Below are positions 38,924 through 47,300 of a stretch of DNA of 64,000 nt, one piece after another (position 1 is the first letter of the stretch; each line of letters begins with the position of its first letter). A model generated the notes under the pieces. It saw only the letters and a program-made list of their open reading frames with translations. It had not been told where the DNA came from and searched no databases. Origin of the DNA: Cecembia rubra. Lineage in GTDB: Bacteria; Bacteroidota; Bacteroidia; Cytophagales; Cyclobacteriaceae. The DNA lies in contig NZ_PYGF01000010.1 in assembly GCF_003014575.1 (NCBI RefSeq), positions 1 through 64,000 of the forward strand, written 5' to 3'. Made by a program: the position numbers and the translations under genes.

Positions 38924-39216
38924 CAGTAAAACCCGATCAGACGGGAAACCAGCGAAAGATCCCCGGCATTCAGCTTCAGCTTCACCCCGTTGGGAAAAAT
39001 GAGCTCCAGATTACTCCCAGAAGATCAAACAGTTCCCACATCGACTCTGAAAAATCCCTGTAGCTGATCTCCGCCCGTCTGCTCTATGTTTAACATCCTG
39101 TACCAACAATTGAATTTGTGGAAACCCATGCCTTTGGATGCACTGAAGTCCCGCTGGGTCATCCTGCTGACCTCAAACTCTTCCACCAGCTTCAACATTT
39201 CTTGTCTCTTGTCCAT
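38923..39216 (-). pseudogene. IS66 tnpA broken by a nonsense codon
   Basis: Starts MDKRQEMLKLVEEFEVSRM and reads through 'QRDFSASKGMGFHKFNCWY', the IS66 TnpA helix-turn-helix. A TGA at 39025-39027 interrupts. The same frame resumes as SSGSNLELIFPNGVKLKL and ends at TGA 38923-38925, overlapping the tnpB ATG as in intact IS66 elements. Confidence 0.85.
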
Positions 39217-39289
39217 ATCATTGATCTTTGGACAAAGCTACTTCGTCTTTGATCTCAAAAAAACAAGCACTTGGACAGGTGCTAACTTT

Positions 39290-39712
39290 ACAAACCCATT
39301 GTTTTTGCTGATGCAGGTTTGCTGTCACAGGCCTATATAAATGCACTCGTTAGCAATGGGTATATATTTGTTCTGGTTGGCTAAATCAAAGATGAAAGCT
39401 TCGAGATCAAAGATAAAATCCAGAAACTGAAGGTGACTGATGATAAACCAAAGAAAATAAAAAAGGGAGGGGTATGGAGACTCGTTGTGAGCTTTTCAAT
39501 AAAGTGCGGAAAAAGGTTCTACATAAGTGTGAAAGGGCCTCAAAAAGTTTGAAAAAGAGTTTAATAACGGTAAACTCGATAAGAACAGCATCAATACCAC
39601 AGAATATAATAAATACTTCAAATTGAAATTGGATATAAAAGTATCAATTAATTACTCTAAGTATGAAATGGATGCCAAATTGGACGGTTTGATGGGTATC
39701 TGACAAAAAACA
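39290..39712 (+). pseudogene. IS1634-like (DDE) transposase fragment
   Basis: In broken frames the DNA encodes 'PIVFADAGLLSQAYINALVS', 'IKDESFEIKDKIQKL', 'KLDKNSINTTEYNKYFKLKL' and 'YSKYEMDAKLDGLMG'. These match the central-to-late part of IS1634-family transposases (VADAGLLS and the K-x-D-G-L-x-G region). Several stops and at least two frameshifts are present, and both ends are missing. It directly abuts the IS66 right end. Confidence 0.72.
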
Positions 39713-39856
39713 TGTTTCAAATAAAAATATTCTTGCCAGAATCAAAAACTTATATGACTATACCACCAAAACCAAACGAGGAACAACAGCAGCTTATATC
39801 CTTAATCATGAAAATTTAGTGTTGGTGTCCCATAGCACTAAACAGTAAAGTTGGTA

Positions 39857-40060
39857 CTGGTCATTGGCATGAAGTGGAACGCATCAGAAATCACCGTCAT
39901 CCTCAACCACCCGATAGGAAACACGGTTCCTTGCAAAATCAACAAAAAACTGACTTAGCAATTGGAGCAGGCGTGCGACCTGCCTGAAATCAAGTTGCTG
40001 GACCACATCATCGTGTCGGTGGACAGCTATTTCTCGTTATCGGATGAGGAGCATTTGTAG
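39857..40060 (+). pseudogene. radC: radC 3' fragment with internal stop
   Basis: Encodes 'WNASEITVILNHPIGNTVPC', then a stop codon (TAG, about 39956), then 'EIKLLDHIIVSVDSYFSLSD' ending EEHL and TAG at 40058-40060. The HxPxGN-type JAB metal motif and the C-terminal LLDHIIV...YFSxxDE are diagnostic of RadC, often carried on mobile elements. The 5' portion is absent. The bases between 39713 and 39856 have a short open stretch I cannot name. Confidence 0.8.
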
Positions 40061-40098
40061 GTTCTTTTTTTACCAAAGGAATTGTATGAGAAAATTAC

Positions 40099-40512
40099 CT
40101 AATCGGGGTCAGAAACCCTGATATCGAATTTATAGGTTTTTCCTGCCAGGAAATGTTCGCAGTTATTAGGAGAACAATCCATAAGTGAGATATCAAAAGG
40201 TACGGTTTCAGGCCCGTTGTCTGGTAATATCTGGACAGAGAAATTCTTCAATCCCTCCTGGTATGGCACAACCAACCGAAAGCCACCATCCTGATCTACG
40301 GGAACCGTGAAATTTATGATTGGGTATCTGTAGATGCTGGCAATTCTATAACCTGTTATATACACAAATACATCTGTTAACTGAATCCCGTTATCGCGAC
40401 TGCGGACCTTACCCTCGAAAACCGTCTGTCTCGGTTCCTGTTCACAGGCAAGGACAGAGAGGCAAGTGGCTATCAACAATGCGGCAAAAAACTTTCTTGA
40501 TTGATTTTCCAT
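40099..40512 (-). CDS. Lipoprotein with carboxypeptidase-regulatory-like domain
   Basis: 137 residues. The signal peptide with lipobox (ATCLSVLAC, Cys about 23) indicates an outer- or inner-membrane lipoprotein. The rest ('VFEGKVRSRDNGIQLTDVFV', 'VPVDQDGGFRLVVPYQEG') has the pattern of a small Ig-like carboxypeptidase regulatory domain common in Bacteroidota surface proteins. It sits intact between degraded mobile elements. No partner gene is adjacent, and specific function is unknown. Confidence 0.7.
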   Translation of the reverse strand: MENQSRKFFAALLIATCLSVLACEQEPRQTVFEGKVRSRDNGIQLTDVFVYITGYRIASIYRYPIINFTVPVDQDGGFRLVVPYQEGLKNFSVQILPDNGPETVPFDISLMDCSPNNCEHFLAGKTYKFDIRVSDPD

Positions 40513-40663
40513 ATCATGACCGGATTAAAGTACTTTCTATTGCTACGTACACGATAGCTTACAAGAATTGTTTCAGTCCAGTAGCAATTGGCATCGAGAA
40601 GTTAAGGTAATACTATTGATCTAATAATCAAGCGTTTACAAATTCATGAATTATATCTGATTT

Positions 40664-40826
40664 TTAACGAATAATTACTCGTTTTCTAACCACCTGCAAA
40701 TCCGTTTGGATTTCGATGATATATAATCCAGGCTTTAGGTGACTTACATCATAGGTACCATCTTCAAATTCCCCAGACATGCTCCCCTCTTTCAAGACCG
40801 TCAGCCTCAGACTGTAAAAAAAGCCT
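40664..40826 (-). pseudogene. Orphan T9SS C-terminal sorting domain
   Basis: The last ~40 residues ('GTYDVSHLKPGLYIIEIQTD', ending RKRVIIR) are a type A C-terminal signal used for type IX secretion. The upstream cargo protein is gone: the frame enters, at about 40827, a sequence that also occurs at 13799-13905 and belongs to the IS1182-like element. So this is the tail of a secreted protein truncated by insertion. Confidence 0.7.
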
Positions 40827-40913
40827 CTCCTGTTTTTTAGTTGGTTATTCCACAATCTCCTTAAATTTAGTAAATTTAGTTGAGGTTATTTTTAACAATC
40901 CTATTTTATCTCT

Positions 40914-41349
40914 ATGTACTATATCCAGGGAACTGACCGATTCCAATTGACATTTTCCAGCTTGGATGACGTTGTGGATAATGTCAATCCCGTCAGGATC
41001 ATTGAAGATTTCATCAACAAACTCGATAAAGACTTCCTCAGATTTGTACACATCCTACGCCAAAAGGATCAGCAAAATCAGAAGAGGACTGTTGAACCGG
41101 TCCTCGGAACCCTGATCAACTTTCTCAACATGCGCAAAATCAACAGCAGGGGAATGGAACAGGCAAACAAATCCCGCAAATGCGGGAGCGGCTCTAACTT
41201 ATAACCTTAAAAAGTACCTGAAATTTGAACGCAGAACAGTATTAAGAGCCGCAGCAACAATGAAAATCGACTTATCTAACCTTAAAAACACCATTCTTCG
41301 TTCATTTCGGCCTGTTTTCGGGCTTTCCCCGAAACCCCGGCTCGTTTAA
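40914..41349 (+). pseudogene. IS1182-family transposase remnant with large internal deletion
   Basis: The start reads MYYIQGTDRFQLTFSSLDDV, then 'VRIIEDFINKLD', the N-terminus of IS1182-type transposases. It jumps after only ~50 residues to the C-terminal end ('KRTVEPVLGTLINFLNMRKI', 'SRGMEQANK'), stops at 41204, and resumes in another frame as LKKYLKFERRTVLRAAATMK to 41349. About 300 residues including most of the DDE core are missing. Its left-end DNA recurs at 13799-13905. Confidence 0.78.
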
Positions 41350-41478
41350 CCCAAAAACCTCCAACCTTCTTTTTAATCCAATCCAAAAATGGGAAATCCA
41401 CCAAATGACAGCAAACCCTATATTATCTTGATTCAAAATGAAGTTGTGCAACGGTTACGCCTGTTAGCAGCTGGGCTT

Positions 41479-42192
41479 TCATTTTTTAAGTTTTTTCTCA
41501 GTCTCAAAGTTCTTCTTATCAATTAAGCTTTTTAAAAGTATCAAAGTTCTTTCATAGAGTTTTGCCAAGTTCATGACTCCAAATACACCAACCCGTTCTG
41601 TAACTCCCTTTTCAATCAAATCATCAATTGCGAAGTTAAATTCAAATTCAATTTCAAATGATCTTATATCGAGGCACAACTCACTAATATTAGATATTGT
41701 GTTTTCATCTATGTGCAATGAATGTACTTCAATTAATCTTTCTAATTTTTCTCTGAAAACTGAAATTCTATTTTTTTCTCTTGTCAAGAGGTCAAAGCCT
41801 TCATTAATTGATAAATTCTTAAAATGTTCAGCGACAACCAGTTGTACTTTAGGGAAAACAATTGGGTTGAAAACGTTAATATTTAGAAGTCCTACAAATC
41901 TATGATTCTTTAAATCTTTCTTAGATGTAAAAATGGCAACCTGATGTTTATGTAATTCCTCGTCTTTAAACGGCATCAAACTCAAGTATTCGCAGATCTC
42001 TTGGATTACATACGATGTCTTTCTCAGAATATATTTCTTGTTTTTATTCCGAAGTTGTCTGATTGTAAAATATGGTATAACTTTAATTGCTACAGGAATA
42101 CTTAAAATAAAGAAAATCAGTCCGACAAGAAAATTTAGCCAAAAGGAATCCCAATCAAGATGTTTTAAGAAATCAATCACATCATTTTTCAT
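41479..42192 (-). CDS. Membrane-anchored protein of unknown function
   Basis: 237 residues from MKNDVIDFLKHLDWDSFWLN; the frame extends 20 codons upstream, but those overlap the preceding gene. One TM segment (about 19-40, 'FLVGLIFFILSIPVAI') is followed by a helical, charged cytoplasmic region. The start overlaps the 105-residue gene's end by 11 bp, so the two are a unit. Family not recognised. Its position beside the MBL/protease-STAND block makes a defence accessory role possible; this is inference. Confidence 0.7.
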   Translation of the reverse strand: MKNDVIDFLKHLDWDSFWLNFLVGLIFFILSIPVAIKVIPYFTIRQLRNKNKKYILRKTSYVIQEICEYLSLMPFKDEELHKHQVAIFTSKKDLKNHRFVGLLNINVFNPIVFPKVQLVVAEHFKNLSINEGFDLLTREKNRISVFREKLERLIEVHSLHIDENTISNISELCLDIRSFEIEFEFNFAIDDLIEKGVTERVGVFGVMNLAKLYERTLILLKSLIDKKNFETEKKLKK

Positions 42193-42499
42193 TTTGATAC
42201 ACTTGAGTCCACGAATAGTTGCCACCACAATCCGTGACCATTTTTCCACCATCGAGCCAATCAGCCTGAAGAGTTACAAGTCTCGGCCCCATTATTTTAC
42301 CTTCTCTTGGATGTCCTGGTGGGTTTTTAAATCCACCAAAATACGGAGGGCTTCCTTTAATCATTTTGCCGTCTTCAACCCATTGAATCTCTACAACTTT
42401 TGCATATCTGTCCGAGCGCCAAGAGTCTCTTCTTACATAAAACCCTAATCTGCAATTGTTCTTAACGTACATCTGATAAATATTTATTCTTTCTGACAT
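42182..42499 (-). CDS. Small hypothetical protein
   Basis: 105 residues (MSERINIYQMYVKNN), Gly/Trp/Tyr-rich with short beta-like stretches ('RLGFYVRRDSW', 'AKVVEIQWVEDGKMI', 'PRLVTLQADWL'). It could be a compact SH3- or DNA-reader-type fold, but no family is recognised. First gene of the two-gene block; overlaps the membrane-protein gene by 11 bp. Confidence 0.6.
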   Translation of the reverse strand: MSERINIYQMYVKNNCRLGFYVRRDSWRSDRYAKVVEIQWVEDGKMIKGSPPYFGGFKNPPGHPREGKIMGPRLVTLQADWLDGGKMVTDCGGNYSWTQVYQNEK

Positions 42500-42548
42500 A
42501 TCAATTAAAGAATTTTGTTGTCTGTTAGTCTAGTTAGCCTTGCTGCCA

Positions 42549-43147
42549 ATTGGATCAGGCAAGGGAATTTCACCCCTACCTTCCCACAGAACCGTGCGTG
42601 AAAGTCTCCCTTCACACAGCCTGCCCCGCTGCATAGCGGGGGCTCTTCATACCAATAACCACTAAAGGTAATGCCCTGATACTAATTTATCAGTGATGGT
42701 CTTGTTCCCTTTTCATAAATCCTCCCATGATTACACATGGTTGTAAACAAATTGGAAACATGATATGCTCCCAGCCCACACACCTCGCTCAAATGTCCTC
42801 CCCGGACATTTGCCGTGCTCCACTCCCATTACAGGAGCTTCAACACTACTACGAATGAGTCTGCCCCCTACATCTCTTCCACAACTTGTCCCGATTTTTC
42901 CATCTGGATTCCCTGAAAAGTCTGCACCCTCACCCGATTTTACAGTACTCACCTACAGGGATCAAAGTCCCCGTTTTTTCCTTACCGCTCACCACAAATT
43001 GGTTTCCCAAATATGCAGCGTAAGGCAGTGTGATGGCTGGTTTCCCGAAGTTTCAGGACCACCGGAGGGCCTCTCTATTAATCACCCAATAGTCCTCCAT
43101 CCATTTCAAAGCATTCGACCTGCTTTTAAGGTCGATTCAAGTCACAC
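42549..43147 (-). ncRNA. Group II intron RNA lacking its reverse transcriptase ORF
   Basis: On the minus strand the element starts GTGTGACTTG (43147 downward), matching the group II 5' consensus GUGYG. Domain I-like conserved text follows ('CAGACTCATTCGTAGTAGTG', 'CTCCTGTAATGGGAGTGGAG'). A domain V hairpin lies at about 42588-42622 (GGCTGTGTGAAGG-GAGA-CTTTCACGCACGGTTC). Then comes a domain VI-like stem (AGGTAGGGG...CCCTTGCCT) and an end near 42549. Only ~600 nt long, with no RT/maturase: domain IV has lost its ORF. It is inserted immediately beyond a long hairpin (43158-43263) inside a cassette junction. Exact 3' end and class are uncertain. Confidence 0.78.
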
Positions 43148-43278
43148 CGTTTCTCAGCTATACGCAGGCAGGGATTTTTACCACTGAATTTCCTACGAAG
43201 AACTGAACTTTAAATTTACCACTTTCCTGTCCTACGAAGCACGAAACCCCTGCTTGCGTATAGGTGATGTTGTGGAGC
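43148..43278. other. attC-like folded site B (right part; left core beyond the intron)
   Basis: Stem arms CTATACGCAGGCAGGG (43158-43173) and CCCTGCTTGCGTATAG (43248-43263) pair almost perfectly. The loop between (about 43179-43242) contains CCACT, TACGAAG (twice) and CACTTTCCTGTC, and aligns with the loop of site C at 49229-49291. The core GTTGTGGAGC follows at 43269-43278. Stem sequences of B and C differ completely, yet both pair. The partner core (GCTGCCAAT, 42542-42550) lies across the inserted group II intron. Confidence 0.72.
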
Positions 43279-43284
43279 GTTTTT

Positions 43285-44382
43285 TTAATATTTAAATCTT
43301 AAAAATTTTGATTCCTCTGAAAATACAATTGAAAAGTTTAATTCATCATATATTGATTCATTTTCATTGGCAAAAATATTTCGAAGAACTTTGTTGTCAT
43401 GCGTAAAATAAAGATTGTAGTGTTTGTCCATTTTTCTATGTTCATTTCTTAAAATTCTCGCAATAGATTCCTTGGTCGGGAGCTTATGTTTGTTCTTACC
43501 ATCCGCACTAAAAAGGAAGTTTTCGCAGTCAATCAAACTATACATATCATTACTGTTGTTTGCTTTGCTACCATGATGAGTGACTTTGACCCAGTCACAG
43601 GCTAATTTATTGCTACTGTTATACCCCATTGAATTAAGTGATGTGACAATATCACTTGGATGGGCATCAGCGAGCCATAAAGTTCTTATACCATTATAAT
43701 CGGTCAATACACTAATACTACTGCCGTTTTCGATTGAGTCGTCTTCATCCCAAACGGATAGATCGAAATTATTTAGCTGTATGTGGTAATCATCTTTAAT
43801 GGCTCTTTTAGCCCCACTAACTGTTTCTCCCTCTTGTTTTTCCAGTGGGAGTTTAGGGTCACTCTCATACTTAATTCTCAATTTGTGAAGTTTGTCTAAG
43901 GAAGGGGCAAGAACAAAAATTTTCAGGCCAAACAGATCAATCGGTTCTTCACTTGAAACAATATCCTGTTGAGGAATCTTATCAATGCTCTCAAGATATT
44001 CAGCTAGAATATCGCCTTGCCTGATGCTTTTAGGTGCGCTCACAAGGTTTTTATTCTGAGTTGATTGATTTGTTCTTCTTGGACGATTATAAAGCCACTT
44101 GTTTATTTTATCATTCGACTCCCCAGTTTTTACTTGCTTTATAAACTGCTCTATTCCTCCAATATGGTCATCGTGGATATGAGATACAATCCACAGGTCT
44201 ATTGACTCACCATTTGTCTGAATTTCATTCATATGAGGAGAAATGATATTCTTATATGTTCTTCCATATCCTGCGTCAATAAAAACATTATGGTAATTGC
44301 CGTCGCTCCCTAAATACCTTATTCTTGAGGCATCACCACATTCAGCTTGGTAGAAGAAGAGTTCTTTTTTAATCTCTTTCAT
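43285..44382 (-). CDS. MBL-fold metallohydrolase (ComEC-like), Avs1A-like
   Basis: 365 residues. The metal-binding motif is SHIHDDHIGG (H68, H70, D72, H73), with VTHHGSKANN later, as in the ComEC/Rec2-type metallo-beta-lactamase branch that cuts nucleic acid or nucleotides. No TM segment or signal, so cytoplasmic. It overlaps the end of the protease-STAND gene by 14 bp, implying translational coupling. An MBL protein beside a protease/STAND protein is the composition reported for type 1 AVAST (Avs1) defence. Which activity is triggered cannot be told from sequence. Confidence 0.82.
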   Translation of the reverse strand: MKEIKKELFFYQAECGDASRIRYLGSDGNYHNVFIDAGYGRTYKNIISPHMNEIQTNGESIDLWIVSHIHDDHIGGIEQFIKQVKTGESNDKINKWLYNRPRRTNQSTQNKNLVSAPKSIRQGDILAEYLESIDKIPQQDIVSSEEPIDLFGLKIFVLAPSLDKLHKLRIKYESDPKLPLEKQEGETVSGAKRAIKDDYHIQLNNFDLSVWDEDDSIENGSSISVLTDYNGIRTLWLADAHPSDIVTSLNSMGYNSSNKLACDWVKVTHHGSKANNSNDMYSLIDCENFLFSADGKNKHKLPTKESIARILRNEHRKMDKHYNLYFTHDNKVLRNIFANENESIYDELNFSIVFSEESKFLRFKY

Positions 44383-47300
44383 AGTGATTTAATTGTCCTT
44401 TAAATTCTCCATTTTCAAGATGAAACCCTCCACAAGGAACTCCAAAGTAGCTTTGTTCTCCATGAGAGATGAATGCCATTTTTTCTCCAAGAAGAGTCCA
44501 GATTATATCCAAGTCATTCTTTTCCAGATAGTCTAACAGGATTTCTTTATTAATCATAAGTCCTCCTGATCTTGGGATATTCTGAACCACCAATTCTCCT
44601 TGTGGATTAACAAAATCACCATCATTTGGAGCATAAATCAATTCAAGGTCATTAAAAAGTTGCTCACATGGAATGTTGTATGATGATTCTGCCCCAGATT
44701 TGTCTTCACTAATATGTGATTTTGCGTCCTGTATAGCAGACATGACGACTAAACCAGTTGATTTATGATTGTAGTAAATTTCCTCCCATGCCTCCTCTCT
44801 CTCCATACTGTGATATGCTGGAGACCAATATTTTTCACGGTTCAATAGTTGGTTCGATTCATCTCTTGGTTCTGGCATCCATCTTCCCCAGAAGTTCTTG
44901 TCTTGTAAAAATTCTACAATCCGCGATTTGTGTTCTTTTTTTACTATGTACCCTTGAATCATGTACCAGACCTCTTTTCTAAACATTGAGTACTTATCTA
45001 CACCTATAGGTTTTGGCATTTTCCAAGTAACATACTTGTTTAAAAAGAGCCAGTCGATCCCTTTATCATCTTTTTTTGAAATGATATGTTTTACCTTCGG
45101 TAAGTCATCAATATTTCTTGCCCATTCCTGATTTTCTTGATTCCAAAAAGAATAATCTGGGTCGTGCCACCATTTATGCTCTTTTTCTAAAATCATCATA
45201 TCGTCTTCAGGTAGTCCTTCGGGGTTTTTGGTTGTGTATACAGGGTCAATGTCTCTTGCGTAAAATTGCCACGCTCCTTGGTAGAATTGATAGTTCTTGT
45301 CTGAATGCCACTCACTGATTTTATGGTTATCAGCGAGGATACTAAGTATTTCGTGAAAAGCGATCCATTGATATTTTTTGCCAATACGCTCCACGTCAGG
45401 TCTACTACCACCATATTCTCTGCTTTCATCGTATCTACCATGTAGTTTGGCATCATAACCTAATTCATGAGCTCTTTTCACAATCCACCTTTTCACAGGT
45501 CTTACATCAAAGAGTTTTCGATTATAGCTTGAGGAATTTAATCTTTCGACGTTTTGCAAGTATGGAATGATATAATTAATTACATATTCTGACTGCTCAT
45601 TAAACATAGACTTGACAAGTTTAAAACCTTGTTCAACCACTTGTCTATATTCTTTTAATAAACTATCGTACTTCTCTTGCCCTCCTAACTTTTCTACTTC
45701 ATACCTGCTACTTTTACTTTCAAGTTGTTCCTTGGAGTAAATCATTTCAACTAAAGACGACAGAAGCTCTTGCTGTTCCTCAGAGAGTTCTTCGGTAATG
45801 AATTTTTTGTATTCATCCTCGGTGGTAAAACTGACAGGACAAAACTTCTCAATGTTTGGTTCTACAATTTTCCGTCCGAAGTCCCACGACATAACTGAAA
45901 AATGTATCTTGTTATGTGCCCTGATAAAATCTTTGTCATAATCAGGGCTTTTATGGTCTATATCATAGATGCTTATTTCGTCTTCAGTTGGATAGGTTGG
46001 TAATTCGCTTTTATATGGTGGGCGGATTTTTTCAGCATCTATTTTTTCTCCTAGCCCTCTATAAATCATGTATTCAACCGTGTTTCGGGCGTAATCTCGG
46101 AGCAATACATGCTCAGGTGGGTTTCTTTGATTAAAGATTTGATTATAAACGTAATTCCCTATCAGTTGTATAGAATCTTTCTGTTCAGTTCTTAATATAC
46201 ATCCATAAGCAATCGCATACAGCCTTTCTTGGATGTACATATCATCGACCTCTTGAAACTTTGCAAGTAGATCAATCAGAGTCTTAGGCTGCTGCTCAAG
46301 AAGATTGACAATTGCTTTAGTTACTTCATCTCTTAGTTTTCGATTAGTTGATGAGAGTACCCATGCTAACGTTTGAGCCGCAAGAAATGCGGTTTCTCCG
46401 TCAACCGAATTAGAAATTGAGGGAGACCAAGCCCAATCAATCAATCGACGAAGTGGAAAACCGATTTCATTATCATCATAACCTGAGAACCAACGAACAT
46501 GACTTTGCCAGAAGCTATCTCTTTCTGGCATAGGTGTTTTTATAAGGATTTGGTATAATCTTTCCGAATTAAATGGATGGTTTTTAATCGTTGCAAGTTG
46601 CTCAATAGTAAGCAAATAAGTATCATAGTCAACGTAAAAGAAATCTCCCCTAAACCACTCAATTAGCTTTTCATCATTAATACTTTTGATACTTCGCCAT
46701 TTCAAGCTATCTAATAAAAATCCGTTTTGCCATTCAATAGTGTTTTTAAGTGCATAATCGTCTTTTTTCACATCCAGATAAAGCCAGCTATACACCTCAA
46801 ACAATTCTAACCCATGCTTCTCTGGTAGTAAGATGGCGAGAGATTCCAAAATACCCCTGTGCTTCCAATGGTGTTCTTCCATCAGTTTGCCAAGTTTCTC
46901 TTCTTTACTGAATGCCCTAAGTACTTCTTCTTGATCTTTAAAGTCTTTAATAAGCTCATTAGCAATGAAATGATCACCAAATCGCTCATAGGCGAAATAA
47001 ATAACCTCTTCTTTTTCCCCTGTCCTGTAGTTGTCCCGACAATTTCTAATGAATACGCTTTCCTGTATCATATCGGTTAAAAGAAAAGGATACTGAGGGA
47101 AACTTGTATTGAAAAATTTCTGAGCTTCTTCGAGACGAAGTATGCTATCGTTCATACAAAAACACTCCAACGAAAACTTCTGTATTGCACTCGAAATCAA
47201 GTTGGGGGCAATAAGATATTCTTCACGCAGTTTTTGAAACTGGATTTCCAGTGCTTTAATATAGTAGTTAAATATCGTTCCAATACCTTGAAAACCTTGA

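Larger units (their letters stand above)
38415..39286 (-). mobile_element. Internally deleted IS66-family element
   Basis: Terminal inverted repeats are recognisable: GTAAGCACCCGAGCAACTAC at the left (38415) and, on the complement from the right end (39286), GTTAGCACCTGTCCAAGTGC. Between them are tnpA (with a stop codon), and the start of tnpB joined to the end of the tnpC transposase, so about 1.5-2 kb of the normal element is missing. No matching 8-bp target duplication is seen (CATTAATC on the left, TTTACAAA on the right), which fits later rearrangement. It inserted at the 3' end of mcrC. Confidence 0.85.
41463..42550. other. Cassette-like block 0 (two minus-strand genes)
   Basis: The block starts with GTTAGCAGC (41463-41471) and ends with GCTGCCAAT (42542-42550), nearly complementary to it (two mismatches). 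That is the relation expected between the start core and end core of an integron-type gene cassette. It holds the 237- and 105-residue genes. The left site is poorer than the others: a 9-bp AAAATGAAG / CTTTCATTTT stem surrounds the core. Weaker support than for blocks 1 and 2. Confidence 0.45.

Noticed and set aside
42731-43187. Open frames inside the group II intron
   Set aside because: The conserved text is structural RNA on the minus strand; none of the frames encodes reverse-transcriptase motifs.
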